In this document: piece by piece, positions 45,080 to 56,764 of the stretch
Position numbering within the stretch: position 1 is the stretch's first letter
How the letters are laid out: every line of letters starts with the position of its first letter
Source of the DNA: Blastobasis lacticolella
Taxonomy: Eukaryota; Arthropoda; Insecta; Lepidoptera; Blastobasidae
Length of the DNA: 64,000 nucleotides
Assembly (NCBI GenBank): GCA_905147135.1
Contig: LR990048.1
Location: 9,718,563 to 9,782,562 of the forward strand
Direction of reading: 5' to 3'
Program-made: the position numbers and the translations under genes
Notes under the pieces: generated by a model
Seen by the model: the letters and a program-made list of their open reading frames with translations, nothing else
What the model was told of the DNA's origin: nothing
Databases searched by the model: none

Positions 45080-45556
45080 TTAAGTAAGTAAGTAAGTAAG
45101 TAAAAACTCTTTATTGCACACATATTATAAGACAATATACAAAAATCAGCATAATATACATGCGCGCAAAGGTGGTCTTATCGCTTTAAGCGATCTCTCC
45201 CAGACAACCTTTGGGAAGAGGTAATGTTTCACAAGAACTAGTAAGTAGTGCAAGAGTAAATAGTAGCGAAAAATAATAATTAACAAATAAACTAATATGC
45301 TAATATATGTAATACTATACATAAATATAATATAATCATAAAGAATTCTATAATACTATACTATCAAAATCACAAACAGAAAATTTATTTACTGCAAACA
45401 ATTCGACTTTGAGAAGAAATACATGTGTACCTTCTTTTTAAAAGTAGGTAATGAAGTACCGTGTCGTATCTCTCTCGGCAGAGCGTCCCATAGGTGGGCA
45501 GATTGAACAGTAAAAGATTCCCTGTAATATCCTGGTCGAGAAAAGGGGGCTCTAAG
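45080..45556 (-). mobile_element. LINE 3' end with (TAAG)n-type tail, inverted
   Basis: TAAGTAAGTAAGTAAGTAAA is followed by AACTCTTTATTGCACACA, a typical reversed non-LTR tail and poly(A) region. The right part (CAGAGCGTCCCATAGGTGGG and on) is non-coding. No ORF remains. Confidence 0.65.
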
Positions 45557-45676
45557 AAGTTTAAATACGTATGTATTTATTCATGAAGCATTCAAACAGA
45601 TTATAACGATGGTATAAATAACTACACACTACTAATTACAAATTTACAACTAATTAAATAAACTAATTAAAACAAC

Positions 45677-48624
45677 TTACAAATAAAAAATTTGTTCCAG
45701 GTCCACGGTATTAGGAATGCTGCCTAGAAGGCTGGCCGCATTGCCCCGCTGGATGGCGAGGCTGATTCGCTGTCCGAAATAGAGGCCAGCCTTCTGGTCT
45801 TTAGTAAGATCGACCAGGCGCTTAGCTAGCTCTCGAAACAGAGAGTGTGCGCCTGGTCCCCACGGCCCAAGGGTTTCCACGCCAAATGACGCAAATATGT
45901 GGTCCTCACCAAGACTCGCGTATTTGCGCCGCTTGGCGTTTTCAGCTGCGGCGGCACCGGCCCCAGCGTGACACGCGGTTATTGGAAGATGGGACTGTGC
46001 GAGGGTATCGACACACGTGGCGTCCCAGACCAAAGGTCGTCCCAGCTTCCAGGGCGTGACTGACATCCCGTCGGGTCTTCTACCGTCATTGCGAACTAAA
46101 CCGCTTGGCTCCAGCACCGCGGGTGCTCCAGCGGAGGTGAAAGCCCGGTGGATGATATCATTTAGGTCCGCGTGCCGAGGAAAGCGCCCAGCACTCCTGC
46201 TGCACGACAGGCCATGGCGGCCAAGATGGTTAACAAGGTGACCACAATGGCACTGGTGCGGAGCACTGCAGGGCGCGCCAAGGCGTAGGGCCGTGGCAAT
46301 CCTAAACGTGGTGCGATCGAGAAGTGTGCCAATATTTTTGGAGGGCATTGCCTGAAGCCAGAGACCCGATTCCCAATCACCAGCAGCCAACAGACGGGCA
46401 CGCTCTGCAGAGTTGGTTGATGCGCTTAAAAGGTTGTTTCGCACCAACCTGCAGAGAGGCTCGTCCCATAACCGCTGGGAACAGGAATTTGTCGGGAGCT
46501 CGGCCTCTGGACAAGCCACCTGCCAAGAGTTTTTGGCCTCGGTAGAATACGCGGTAGTAAAATTCCCTAGTTTAGATAGTATATTCTGCACTAGGGACTG
46601 CGAACTATGCACCGAGGACAGAAAAGCTGGCAGGGACACACCTGAAATTTTCCTAACTCCTAGACCTCCAAAACGGATAGGCAACGATGCCTGATTCCAA
46701 GATGAATTGTCGAGATTGATGTTAAGAATTGAAATAAGGGTATGTTTCACGGTGTTGTCAAGGTCTTCCAGAAGGACAGGATGTTTCCAAAGCTGACAGC
46801 ACCGCAAAACATACGTGAATTTTGGTACAAAAAGACAAAACCGAATTATGGCATAGGCCATGTGGCTATTAATTTGGAGTAGGCGATCCGAACCCGAATT
46901 GAAATTTTGAATTTTTTCTTTAATGAAATCAGAGAGGGACTCATCAAAAATAGGTGATCTTAGGAGATGAAGCGACGTCTTGTCGACGACAGAGATGTTT
47001 GGTGCAATGGCGTCAAAAGCTGCAGAAACGGCACCAGCCGTCGGACAAGACTCCGAGATATACAGCTCACACTTCGAGAGATTCAGATCCAAACCAATGG
47101 CCTTAAACTCTCGCATGAGGAGCTGCAGATCTTATAAAACCGTGTTCGCATCCCCTCCTAGGGTCCCGTCGTCTAAATACCATATGTTTAATTTTGAATT
47201 TAGCTTCTCGAGTATAGGGTGAATCGCGAGGCTAAAAATGGCCGGCCCTAGAGGGTCGCCTTGCTGGCAGCCAACCGCTGATTGTAAAAGGTGGCCCTTG
47301 TAGATGAGATAACTAGGTTCTTTGTAGCATTGCCACAGAAACTTATAGTCGGCCGGCAGCTTGGATTGAATTTGAGCCAGCAAAGTACCTCTATCGACGG
47401 AGCTGAATGCATTTTTTACGTCAACCTTCAGTAGGACTTTACCGCTATTACTTTCGAGGAAAGTTCTCAGTGCGTAGACAGCAGCTTCGCAGCCACCTTT
47501 AGACCCAAAGCCGAGCTGAATAGGCTGGAAGTAATCGGCCAGACTGGGGGCGGAGAACCTGCCATACAAATTAGCAGTCAGTTAGCCGTCACAACTTAGT
47601 AGTCCCAACCGTAATGGGACGAATGCCACCGTCCTTTTTTTTTAACGCGATCAAGTTGGCCCCATGGAGGGTACTGACTATGGACTGCTCTACCGAGCCT
47701 GACAACATTAAGTTCACCAGCCCCGTAATTGCAATTAGAAGATTATATCCAGCCTCTCCACCACAGCATAACAGGTCTTTTAGGTGCTGCGGAGTCAGGC
47801 CGTCGATGCCTCCAGCCAAGCCATTTGGAAAGGCGAAAACAGCTTGGCGGACGGCATCGGCGGAAACCTGAAAAGCTGAATTTGCAGCATCGGGAGCGTC
47901 AGGTAAAAGAAGGCCTACCGAAGGTTGAGGATGCTTATTACGGAGGCCGACCAGAGTCTCGGGTGTGTCGGGGGCGAAAGAGTCGGTTAGAAAATAGGAT
48001 TCGGGCTGCCCCTTTGATGTCACAGTCATTAATTTTGTTTTCTACATGTTGATAGATAGAATTATGGCGGAAATTATGTAGACGGCTTTGAAAGTTGTCT
48101 GAATCAAAGGAGAGGGGGTTTGCACAGTTGTTTTTTGTACCTGAAGTGAGTGATTTTTTGCAACTTGTATTGTTGGAATCTGCAACATGTAGAATTCTGA
48201 AGCCAAAAGTAAGTAGATGCTCCTAGCTCTGCTGATCATTTTTGGATGTAACTCTTACAATGTCCTGTGCGAGGGTTTGGGCAACGGAGACCCTCGCACC
48301 ACGAGGAATTCTTTTAACAATTGGAACCTAAAGTTTGAGGTCCGACACCCGCTCCTAGAAAGGTTTTGTGGAAGGTACACCGAGAACGAAGGGAACGGGT
48401 GTCGAAGAAGGGACAGAGGAGGTAGTAACTTCGCTACGCACTTTGTGTGACTTACCCAAATGAATACTAAGACCCCTCTGTCCCTTACAGAAATGGAGCT
48501 GGGGGCATCTGGGGCACCGAATCCAATCGACCGGTGGAGGCACACTACTCGACCCATCGGAAACCGGTGTGTCCTGGGACATACGAGTATGCTTATGATA
48601 TATGGTAACAACAAAATAATTCAC
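45677..48624 (-). pseudogene. R2-type LINE with restriction-like endonuclease, decayed
   Basis: On the minus strand the domain order is: a C2H2-type finger (CPRCPQLHFC, HLGKSHK) near 48530; reverse transcriptase motifs GGIDGLTPQHLKDLL, LIALKKKDGGIRPI, VDVKNAFSSVDR, GCQQGDPLGPAIFSL and YLDDGTLGGD at about 47850-47170; then a 479-codon open frame (47116-45677) with a CHCGHLVNHLGRHGLSC knuckle and RPDG...LVWDATCVDT, the PD-(D/E)XK endonuclease of R2/R4/HERO/NeSL elements. A frameshift with a 4-nt repeat lies near 47575 and an in-frame TAA at 47134-47132. Such elements nick a target and prime on it. The element ends are not fixed; the target here is not rDNA. Confidence 0.85.
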
Positions 48625-48639
48625 AACTAACGATAAAAA

Positions 48640-49084
48640 TGCTATAAAAACACAACCGCAATCACAATCACTACACCATTGTCATAGATCATAAAAATGA
48701 AACTGACGTCTTGACAGATGGCTGCCATAATTTGTGCAGTTTTGCCTGTTTTTTTGCTGCGCGCGCAATGACGCAGCGCGGTTCCCCAGCAACCCTGTAG
48801 CGTTGCTTGGGCGTTGCTAAGTAGCGTCTCTGTCAAGCACGTTTTGTAAATATGCTTCGCTAGGAAATATTATTTCGTACTTGTTTTGCAACGCGCACGC
48901 CCAGTGACGCCCACACACACGCCGGCGCACTACCACACTGGAAGACCGGGGGAGAAACCCAAAGGTTGCTTGGCGTAACGCAACTATTTAAAATAAATTA
49001 AAATAGCCAAGGACGTCTGTCACTGTCCGCTCTCTCTCTCTCTCTCATAGCCTAAATTAAAAAGCAAAATTACAATTTGGCCTA
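48640..49084. other. No gene seen; GC-rich palindromic patch
   Basis: 48770-48960 is GC-rich with GCGTTGC-type motifs that look like the end of an old DNA transposon. A (TC)n run is at about 49030-49048. Confidence 0.4.
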
Positions 49085-50082
49085 ATCTTGAAGACACACT
49101 CATGCAGTGCACTGCACGATGTGGCAAAACTTGTTACACGCCGAGCAATTTGTATGCAAGTACATTGACAGATGGCGAAATGTCCCACTGTGTAGCGCGC
49201 AAAACCCGCAATCCAAGCCCGAAATGTCAGTTCTGTATGAATTTTGTCTACGTTTTTTAATTTGGCCCCATCGTGCAGCGTGCGGTGCGATGTCAGTAGA
49301 TGTCAACATAAAACGTCACATCCGACTGTTTCTTTTTACCAACAGTTCGAATCTTTCCTCTTTATGTGACACAGTTCACACACATACAGGGTTACAGGAA
49401 AAGTCGACCTAGATCCGTTAAGGGCGTGTAGTACACATCATTTCTGAATGATTTCACTGTGGAACCCCTCATCCTAAATTTAACCGTTTTCGAGATATTC
49501 GAGTTTTAATTTTTTTATGAAAATGCCCAATTTTTCGGCTATTCAATTGAATATTTTGAATTTTTTTGACTCTTATGATTATTTTTTTGGTTTTTTACAT
49601 GAAGAATGAGATGCTTAATGACCTCAATGACTAAAATTGCACGTAAGTTAACTAAATAGGTCATTGTAGACGATCGAAACTTAAGAAAATAAGTACAAAT
49701 TATAATAAAATATTTTTCTTTTCTGGATATCTCAAAAAAATATTATGGCACTTGCTCTGCAGATGCGCTTAAAAACATCTACATTTTATCAGCTATCCAA
49801 CGAGGTACAACACTCTAGGGTATTTATTAACCTCAAAGGTGAAACTTAGTTTCTAAGGCTACATGGCAGTCAGAATAAATAGCGCTTATTTAATCTAATT
49901 AATTTGACGTAAGTTCAGCATCATCATTTCAGCCTCCTGGCTTCCACTACTGAACATAGGCCTCCCTCGGCTAGGTACAACCTTCTTGCATCCATCGATG
50001 TCCCGCTATCCTGACCTAGGAGATCATTCAGTTTTTATAGCATTTTTTTTTGTTCAGATCGTCGATCGTACAAATAATGACC

Positions 50083-50210
50083 GTACGCCAACTATTAGTT
50101 GAGCGTAAGTGACTAGTTACTGGCTTTTTTTTGGAAAATAACGTAATCGGTGCGTTGTTAACGCTAGTTCGCATACAAAGTCACTCACGCTCAACTCATA
50201 GTTGGCGTAC
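50083..50210. mobile_element. 128-bp hairpin with GTACGCCAACTATNAGTTGA arms
   Basis: The arms GTACGCCAACTATTAGTTGA and (inverted) GTACGCCAACTATGAGTTGA run about 30 bp. AGATCGTCG occurs near both sides (50056, 50211) and could be a target duplication. It has no coding region. Confidence 0.55.
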
Positions 50211-50299
50211 AGATCGTCGGTGATTGTAGTAAGTTAAATGAAACAATAAATCAGTTCAAAATAACATTTATTCACCTAATGTTTTTTAATAAAATTTTA

Positions 50300-50440
50300 T
50301 AGTTCATGTTCTACGTGTCCACCTCTATTTCGCACACATTTTCTCATTCTTTCACGTAGTCCACTTTTCACTACACCAGTGGATAATGTTCTTCTTATGT
50401 CGTTAGCAGCATTAATTATCCTTTCTTTGAGAACTTCCAC
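50300..50440 (-). pseudogene. Transposase C-terminus of the 3.05-kb element
   Basis: The minus strand encodes EVLKERIINAANDIRRTLST, then GLRERMRKCVRNRGGHVEHE with L and a stop. This resembles the C-terminal tail of Tc1/mariner-like transposases. Together with 51333-51625 it shows an internally deleted gene. Confidence 0.6.
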
Positions 50441-50447
50441 TGATGAT

Positions 50448-51360
50448 CAGTGGCGGTACTGTCATACAAGCCCAAAAGCATTACAAAAAAAATTATCGGT
50501 CATAAATCAAAGGTAATGCGAGCGCGAACTATTTAAAGTTCGCGCTTCTAATACTTTTCAAACTACGTGCACACCGCCGCGCCGAAAAGCAGCGCCATCG
50601 TGCGCCTAGGTTACGAAACACGATCCGAACGCACACGCAAGTTGAGACTGAGTTGAATTGAGACGCGGCCAGTCATCTCGCTCGCACGCGCTGGATTGTA
50701 AGCGGGCTTCGATTCCGGCCGATATGTCTCTTTCTTACATATGAAAACTATCCTATAATGAGATATAACTATACGTTTGTTTATAAAGTAAATTGTACGA
50801 GACTTTAAGCCCTGCATGCGTATGAAGTTGTACACGGATGCAACTTCGCGCATGCGCAGTAGGTACGTTTGTTGAATGCTGGAATTCGTACCAACTTCAC
50901 TGTTGTTTTGAGCGGATAAGTAATTAGTTTTTGTGGTGTTTGTGTTGTGTTTTGTAGTAAAAGTGATTTAATTGGATTGATCAACAATAGAGGAAGTAAA
51001 GCCCCTTGTGATGATATAAAATGTGCAAAAGTTTTGATTTGCATGGAAAAGGTAAAGTTTTTAAACATCGCTCAGAAAATAACAAATTATTTCCTCGCCA
51101 AAACCTACGCCCGATTTACGTACCTATTTCTCAGATTATTAAATCGCTTATTAGACAATTTCATAGATCGGTGTACCAAACTCATTGGATTGTTGGTTAT
51201 TCTCTCTCACAAGTTATATTGCTGGAATAAAACTGAAGAGTGATAAGTGAGGATTGATCAGTAATGTGGCAAAAAGATGGATTTATTTTTAATAACCGTA
51301 AAAACTACAAAAACTTCATTTCTCGGCTCGCCTTACACTGAAACCCTAGGCACGCCACTG
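50448..51360. mobile_element. hAT-type MITE nested in the 3.05-kb element
   Basis: The ends CAGTGGCG and CGCCACTG have flanking 8-bp duplications CTGATGAT (50440-50447) and CTGACGAT (51361-51368). It is 913 bp without a transposase. The insertion sits in the deleted transposase gene of the host element. Confidence 0.8.
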
Positions 51361-51625
51361 CTGACGATATGGGGTTGGGCTCGTTTCGTTTCGTTGTCTT
51401 GTTCCTCGTCGTCATCAATGACACGTGGTCTTCCTAAGTCCGTACGTCGTCGCGAAACAGAGCCAGTTTCACGAAGTCGTCGGTAAACTCCGTCGAAAAC
51501 ACTCACATCAGGTACTCGACGGTCGGGATAGCGTCGTATGTACTCAGTCCGAGCTTGTGCGGACACGCAATTGCAGTATCTGTAGCAGATAAGCATATCC
51601 GCATATTCTTCGTTCGAGTATGTTG
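51333..51625 (-). pseudogene. Transposase N-terminus (helix-turn-helix) of the 3.05-kb element
   Basis: The minus strand reads MATYSNEEYADMLICYRYCN, then AQARTEYIRRYPDRRVPDVS and DGVYRRLRETGSVSRRR, a DUF4817-type HTH found before DDE catalytic domains. The frame then runs into TIR-side sequence of a hAT insertion and the catalytic core is missing. The open frame continues upstream to 51833, but without transposase similarity. Confidence 0.7.
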
Positions 51626-52639
51626 CCATTTTCAACAGTCCAGTATCACAAGCACAAATCAGAGTCCAGTAAACAAGCACAGTAGTCACAGTTAGAAAAA
51701 TCAGTCCAGGAACAAAGCCAAGTCGTGTGGGAATCCGAAAGCACAATAATTCGCATCTACCATGGACGAATCGCATGAGCAGACTAAAATGGATGGCAAG
51801 CAAACAAACGACCAAATACAAAACAATGGGCATGTTGTATCCCCAAACTTGTTTTTGTACATTATTTTTCTCACTCTCACCTGCATAAATCGTAAGTTGT
51901 CTCGCTCACACGCACCGGATTAACTTGAAGGACAATAGCCGAGGGACCCGTTAGACCTACTACCTGAACCTTTTCAACTACGTTTTTTTCTATGAGTTTA
52001 AATACAACCCTAGGTTGTTATACCTCGTTGGATAGCTGATAAAATGTAAATGTTTTTAAGCACATCTGCAGAGCAAGTGCCATAATAATTTTTTGAGATA
52101 TCAAGAAAAGAAAAATATTCTTTTATAATTTGTACTTATTTTCTTAAGTTTCGATCGTCTACAATGACCTATTTAGTTAACTTAAGTGCAATTTTAGTCA
52201 TTGAGGTCATTAAGCATCTCATTCTTCATGTAACAAACTAAAAAAATAATCATAAGAGTCAAAAAAATTCAAAATATTGAATAGCCGAAAAATTGGGCAT
52301 TTTCATAAAAAAAATTAAAACTCGAATATCTCGAAAACGGATAAGTTTAGGATGGGGGGTTCCATAGTAAAATCATTCAGAAATGATGTGTACTACACGC
52401 CCTTAACGGATCTAGGTCGACTTTTTCTGTAACCCTGTATATCTGTCTACTTTTTTTAGTACAGAACGCGTGTGAATGAAATAGGAAACCGACCTTGTCA
52501 AAGAAAGTTTGACCGCTGATGCGTAAGCCCCTCCCCTTTTTCTGATTCTTTAACATTAACGAAGTTGTTTCACTTTTGTGATCCTGTCGTCATTCTCTTC
52601 TCAGTTCATCCCGAATTATAAATAAGGCAAGTTTGGTTC

Positions 52640-53060
52640 TAGAACACTAGTTTCTAAAAAAAATGCTGGTGTTCGTAGAAATCTACATTTTGGATGGCAC
52701 CTGTCAAACTTAAAACTGTAATAACTCTGAAACTATTGGTGCTAGAATACTAGTGTAGTTCCTAAAGAGAAATTATAGTACTCGTCGAGATCTACATTCC
52801 GGATGATAGCTGTCAAACTTAATACTGTAGTAACTCTTAAACTATCGCTTCCAGAACACTTGTTTCTGAAGAGAAATGATAGTGCTCGTCGAAATCTACA
52901 TTTCGGTTGACAGCTGTCAAACTTAATAATGTAATAACTCTGAAACTATCGCTCCTTGAACACGAGTTCCTGAAGAGAAATGATAGTCGAGTTCTTTATT
53001 TCCGTTGACAGCTGTCAATCTTAAACCTGTAATAACTCTGAAACTATTGGCCTTAAAACG
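52640..53060. repeat. Arm repeats of about 95 bp in the foldback element
   Basis: At least four units each contain GACAGCTGTCAAACTTAA, TAATAACTCTGAAACTAT and a GAAATGATAGTGCTCGTCG-like block. Related inverted units lie at 55790-55930, 56765-56930 and 63600-63757. Confidence 0.8.
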
Positions 53061-53797
53061 CTTGTTCCAGAACAGCAAATACTTATAGATATCGACGGGC
53101 ACTATCATTTCTTTTTAGGATCTAGTTTTCTAAGAGTAATGGTTTCCGAGTTATTTAAGTTTTATACACTCTTTTTATACTTACTTCTGATGTTATACTT
53201 TGTAGTTATAATTTTGAATGTGCCACCGTGGTATACACTCAGTTTAGGTAAACATTCGTAAAGGACAGAAATAACTACGTTTTATGTTATGTTTTAAACA
53301 TTTTGTCGTAATATTGTCCCAAAATCATGTCTTCAACCAGTTGAGGACAAATTTAAGCAGTGCGGTATATCCCAGAACAGAATCAACCAATGTGAATAAA
53401 CATTCCCAACATGACCGAATCAATCTTCTGAATTGAAAAAATTTGAAGTTTTTATGTTCTTATATCTTCAAGATAATATATTGAATGTATTATCATAGAG
53501 CCTGTAACCATCGGACAATCAATACGCTTTTAAAAAAAATCGGCCAAGTAGTTTTTAAGCTAGAATTAACATCCATACAAACATTAATATCCACATACAT
53601 ACATACAAACCCCTTTCTCCCGCAAGAGTAGGTAGAGACGACATTGTTCCACTTGCTATGGTCCTGACAAATCTCTGTCGATTCTTCCACGTTTATCAAC
53701 TTTACATACATAGATTGTTAACTTTATTACCCTTCTTTAGCTCCATCGTAGTCGGGTAAAAAGTATCAGTTATAGTATAGTATTCGCGGAAGATCAA
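53033..53797. repeat. Arm segment repeated inverted at 62945-63757
   Basis: It shares CAACCAGTTGAGGACAAATT, TATCTTCAAGATAATA, GTCGATTCTTCCACG and AAAGTATCAGTTATAGTATA with the reverse complement of 62945-63757. It is absent from the opposite arm of this foldback element. Confidence 0.85.
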
Positions 53798-54203
53798 TCG
53801 AGGTGGTCCAATTTCTTGACATATTTCTTTTGTTATACTTTTTAGTTAAAAAAGCAACATTCGCGTTTCATACATTTTTGGATCAAAAATTTAAGTGTCG
53901 GCCAGAAGAAAATTATTAGTTTCCAATAGAGAAAGCAGTTCTTAACATTGTTTACTGTGACGTCAAATCCGCACGTCCGACGGTCGATTGTTATTGGCTT
54001 TTAGAAAAGCGATACTTAGTACCTACTGTACGCCCGGTGGTACATAGTGGTGGTGGTGGGCGTACTGGTTTGGCACCATAGTAAGAAATAATAGAACCTG
54101 TCTGAACCTGTCTCTGAAAATTGCATAATATTTTTGTGGTCGGCACTTTTAGCGTTTAATCCAAAATGAATGACATTCTTTTCGTATGTTTCTCTTGGTT
54201 GTA

Positions 54204-55502
54204 AAGGGTGTCCAGCGGGAATTTTTTGATTTCAATATTAAATAAAAAATTCTAGAATAAGTTTAGAATATTTATTATATTTTTTAAATGTAACATGTGT
54301 CTGCGGATTTCACTTCTTAAAAAGAATGTCTTCCAAGTGACGTCCATTTCTCGCAATACACTCTTTTAAGCGAACCCTCATATTGGCAAGTACGCGAGAA
54401 CAAAGCTCTGGGGGAATGGCAGCGATTTCACGCCGGATATTTTCTTGTAGGGCCGTTATGGTACGGGGATTATTGCAGTACACTTTGGAGTTGAAGTAAC
54501 TCCACAAGAAAAAATCGCATGGCGTCAAATCCGGCGATTGAGGTGGCCAGGGTATGTCTCCGTACTTGCTTATTAATTTTTTAGGGAAAATTTCCCTTCA
54601 CCTCAACATTGACACCCTGGCAGTGTGTGGAGTTGCCCCATCTTGTTGAAAGTGATTTCTGTTGTTGCATCCGTGAAACACATGCAATTGCGGTACCAAA
54701 AACTCATAAATCATACGGCGGTATACCGAAGAAGTGACAGCTTTTCTCTGATTGAAAAAATATGGACCGATTATTCCATGAGCTGAAATCGCGCACCATA
54801 CCGTCGTTTTAGGGCAGTGCAAACTCTTTTGATGCCGTTCCCTTGGATTGTCGGGGCTTCAGTAACGCATGTTTTGTTTATTCACATAGCCTCCGATGTG
54901 GAAATGAGCTTTATCGCTAAACAATATGTTGCCAAGTGTTCTGGGGGTCCGAAAACGTTCCAACATCGTTAGGGCGTACGTTTCTCTTAAAACATAATCG
55001 CTGTCATTTAGTTTTTGGACGATTTGCACATTATATGGATGCAGTTTTTTATTTTATTTCAAAATTACATGCACAGTCGACTTTTTAATGCCTGTAGAGG
55101 CCACAATCTTTCTCACTGATTTCTAACGATTTCTTGTCGCACCTGCGCCACACGTTCTGGCGTTGCTGCTGACGTAGACGGTCCTGTTGGCAGCCTATTA
55201 ACCGTTGTGCCATCTTGTCGGAATTTTTGCACTAACGACCATATAAGCTGCGTGCTCGGACCATCGTTTAATCGCCGAATATCAAAGTGGGAACAGAAAG
55301 CACGACGCGCTCGAATCAACGATTCCCCACACTTTAAATATTGCTCTACCCCAAACGGTGGGTGCGTTCCCGCCGTATGACTCATGGTTACTAACAAATC
55401 CGCAAAGACGACGCAACGAACGCTACCGCTCCCGCGCACCTATCCCCTCTAATAAACGAGTAACGATGATTTAAACTTCAAAAATTCCCGCTGGACACCC
55501 TT
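54204..55502 (-). mobile_element. Mariner element, DD41D (rosa-like) group, inactive
   Basis: It is 1299 bp with inverted ends AAGGGTGTCCAGCGGGAATT and TA on each side (54202-54203, 55503-55504). The minus-strand transposase starts at 55385 with MSHTAGTHPPFGVEQYLKCG and an HTH region with DIRRLNDGPSTQLIWSLVQK. After a frameshift come VWCAISAHGIIGPYFF, QQDGATPHTAR and PDLTPCDFFLWSYF, ending DILFKK and a stop at 54310. Exactly 41 positions, one of them a TGA stop, separate the second and third Asp. It sits near the centre of the foldback element. Confidence 0.88.
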
Positions 55503-55929
55503 TATTTGAGACAGTCTCTTGGTTGCAAAGTGACTGGAGATAAAAATATCTCTTTTACGCCTGCGTGTGAACAGACAGTTGGAGACTTAGGGTCAAGAAT
55601 CAAGCGAGTCGTTTAAAATAACTTTTCGGTTTCGCTTATCGCTTTTACACGCGAAACGAACAAAAAGGATACCATTCATTTTGGACTAAAATAATAGTGG
55701 CCGGCACGGTCAAAAAACAATTATACAATTTTCAGAGAGACCATACAATTTCTACCTTTTTCGTGAGCGATCGTTTCGAAGTTATACCATTTTTGTAGCT
55801 TGACAGCTGACATTAACAATGTAGATCGCTACGAGAAGTATAGATTATCTTCAGGAACTAGTGTTTTAGGACCAATAGTTACAGATTTATTACAGTTTTA
55901 AGTTTGACAGCTGTCACCTGAAATGAAGA

Positions 55930-56764
55930 ACTCTATGCTATTCGAATGAATTATTGACCAGAGATTTCGTCAGGAATGCTTGTCGAAATGCCAATACAGC
56001 TTCAGGCCGGGCTAAAAACGCTAAGACTTTCAAAGCCTTATATTGCGCACATGTAAGAAGCACCTTAAAGTACCCTTCTCAAATATGGAATATCATCTAC
56101 GACGTTTACAAAACAAGACTCGAAAGAGTTCAGATTAGGTTTATGAAGTACCTGTGCAAAAGACTTGAAATTTATTTCGATTTATGTAAAAATATCCATT
56201 TAATGCCATTTTTTCTGCGACGCAATATTGCAGATGTGACTTACATTTTAAAAATAGCTTCTAGTTCAGAAGACTGTCCCAAATTACTCAGTAAATTGCA
56301 GTTTCAGGAACTTAGAGTCATTGTGGTCGTCGTAAGGTACCATTTATGTATCCCCAGGCCTCTACTAATTACAGACAGAATTCGTATCTTATTCGGGCGA
56401 CCAGAAGTTGTTATTCATTATTGGAATCGGGCGTTTATCTTGATGTTTTTAATACAAGCGTTCACGCAGCGCGTAAATTGCCAAGTAGCGTATTCTTTGA
56501 GCAGTAAGTATTGGGTGGGTATTTTGTTCTGTCATTTGATTGCTAATTTGTTATTTAAGTGCTAAATATTTCTTACTTTTTTTTATCATGTCATTTGATA
56601 TCTCGTGTGCCTACGGAATTTGCCTCGGCTATCTACCTACGCTAAGTTTATAAACTATTCTAGATCTATTAGTGAAGGTCTATTATTAGCTAACAGTTTT
56701 TTACCATTAAGTACTGATATGTTTAATAAGCTGACGATCTTCCAAGTAAATAAATAAATAAGCA
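55930..56764 (+). pseudogene. LINE reverse transcriptase C-terminus, 5'-truncated, (AAAT)n tail
   Basis: The plus strand encodes RDFVRNACRNANTASGRAKN, TFKALYCAHVRSTLKYPSQI and TRLERVQIRFMKYLCKRLE, the thumb region of CR1/Jockey-like LINEs, open to 56565. It ends in AAGTAAATAAATAAATAAG. AACTC occurs on both sides (about 55928 and 56765), a likely target duplication within the foldback arm. Confidence 0.8.

Larger units (their letters stand above)
49387..52437. mobile_element. 3.05-kb DNA transposon with about 430-bp terminal inverted repeats
   Basis: The ends read CAGGGTTACAGGAAAAGTCG and, inverted, CAGGGTTACAGAAAAAGTCG. The arms run to about 49821 and from about 52006. TA flanks both sides. 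The homologous site in the opposite foldback arm is empty (CACATACATCTGTC near 57100), confirming the insertion. It holds pieces of a transposase on the minus strand and a nested hAT MITE. Confidence 0.85.

Noticed and set aside
51333..51833. A membrane protein suggested by the hydrophobic first 70 codons
   Set aside because: The recognised transposase start lies internally at MATYSNEEYA; the upstream part is non-coding element sequence without similarity.
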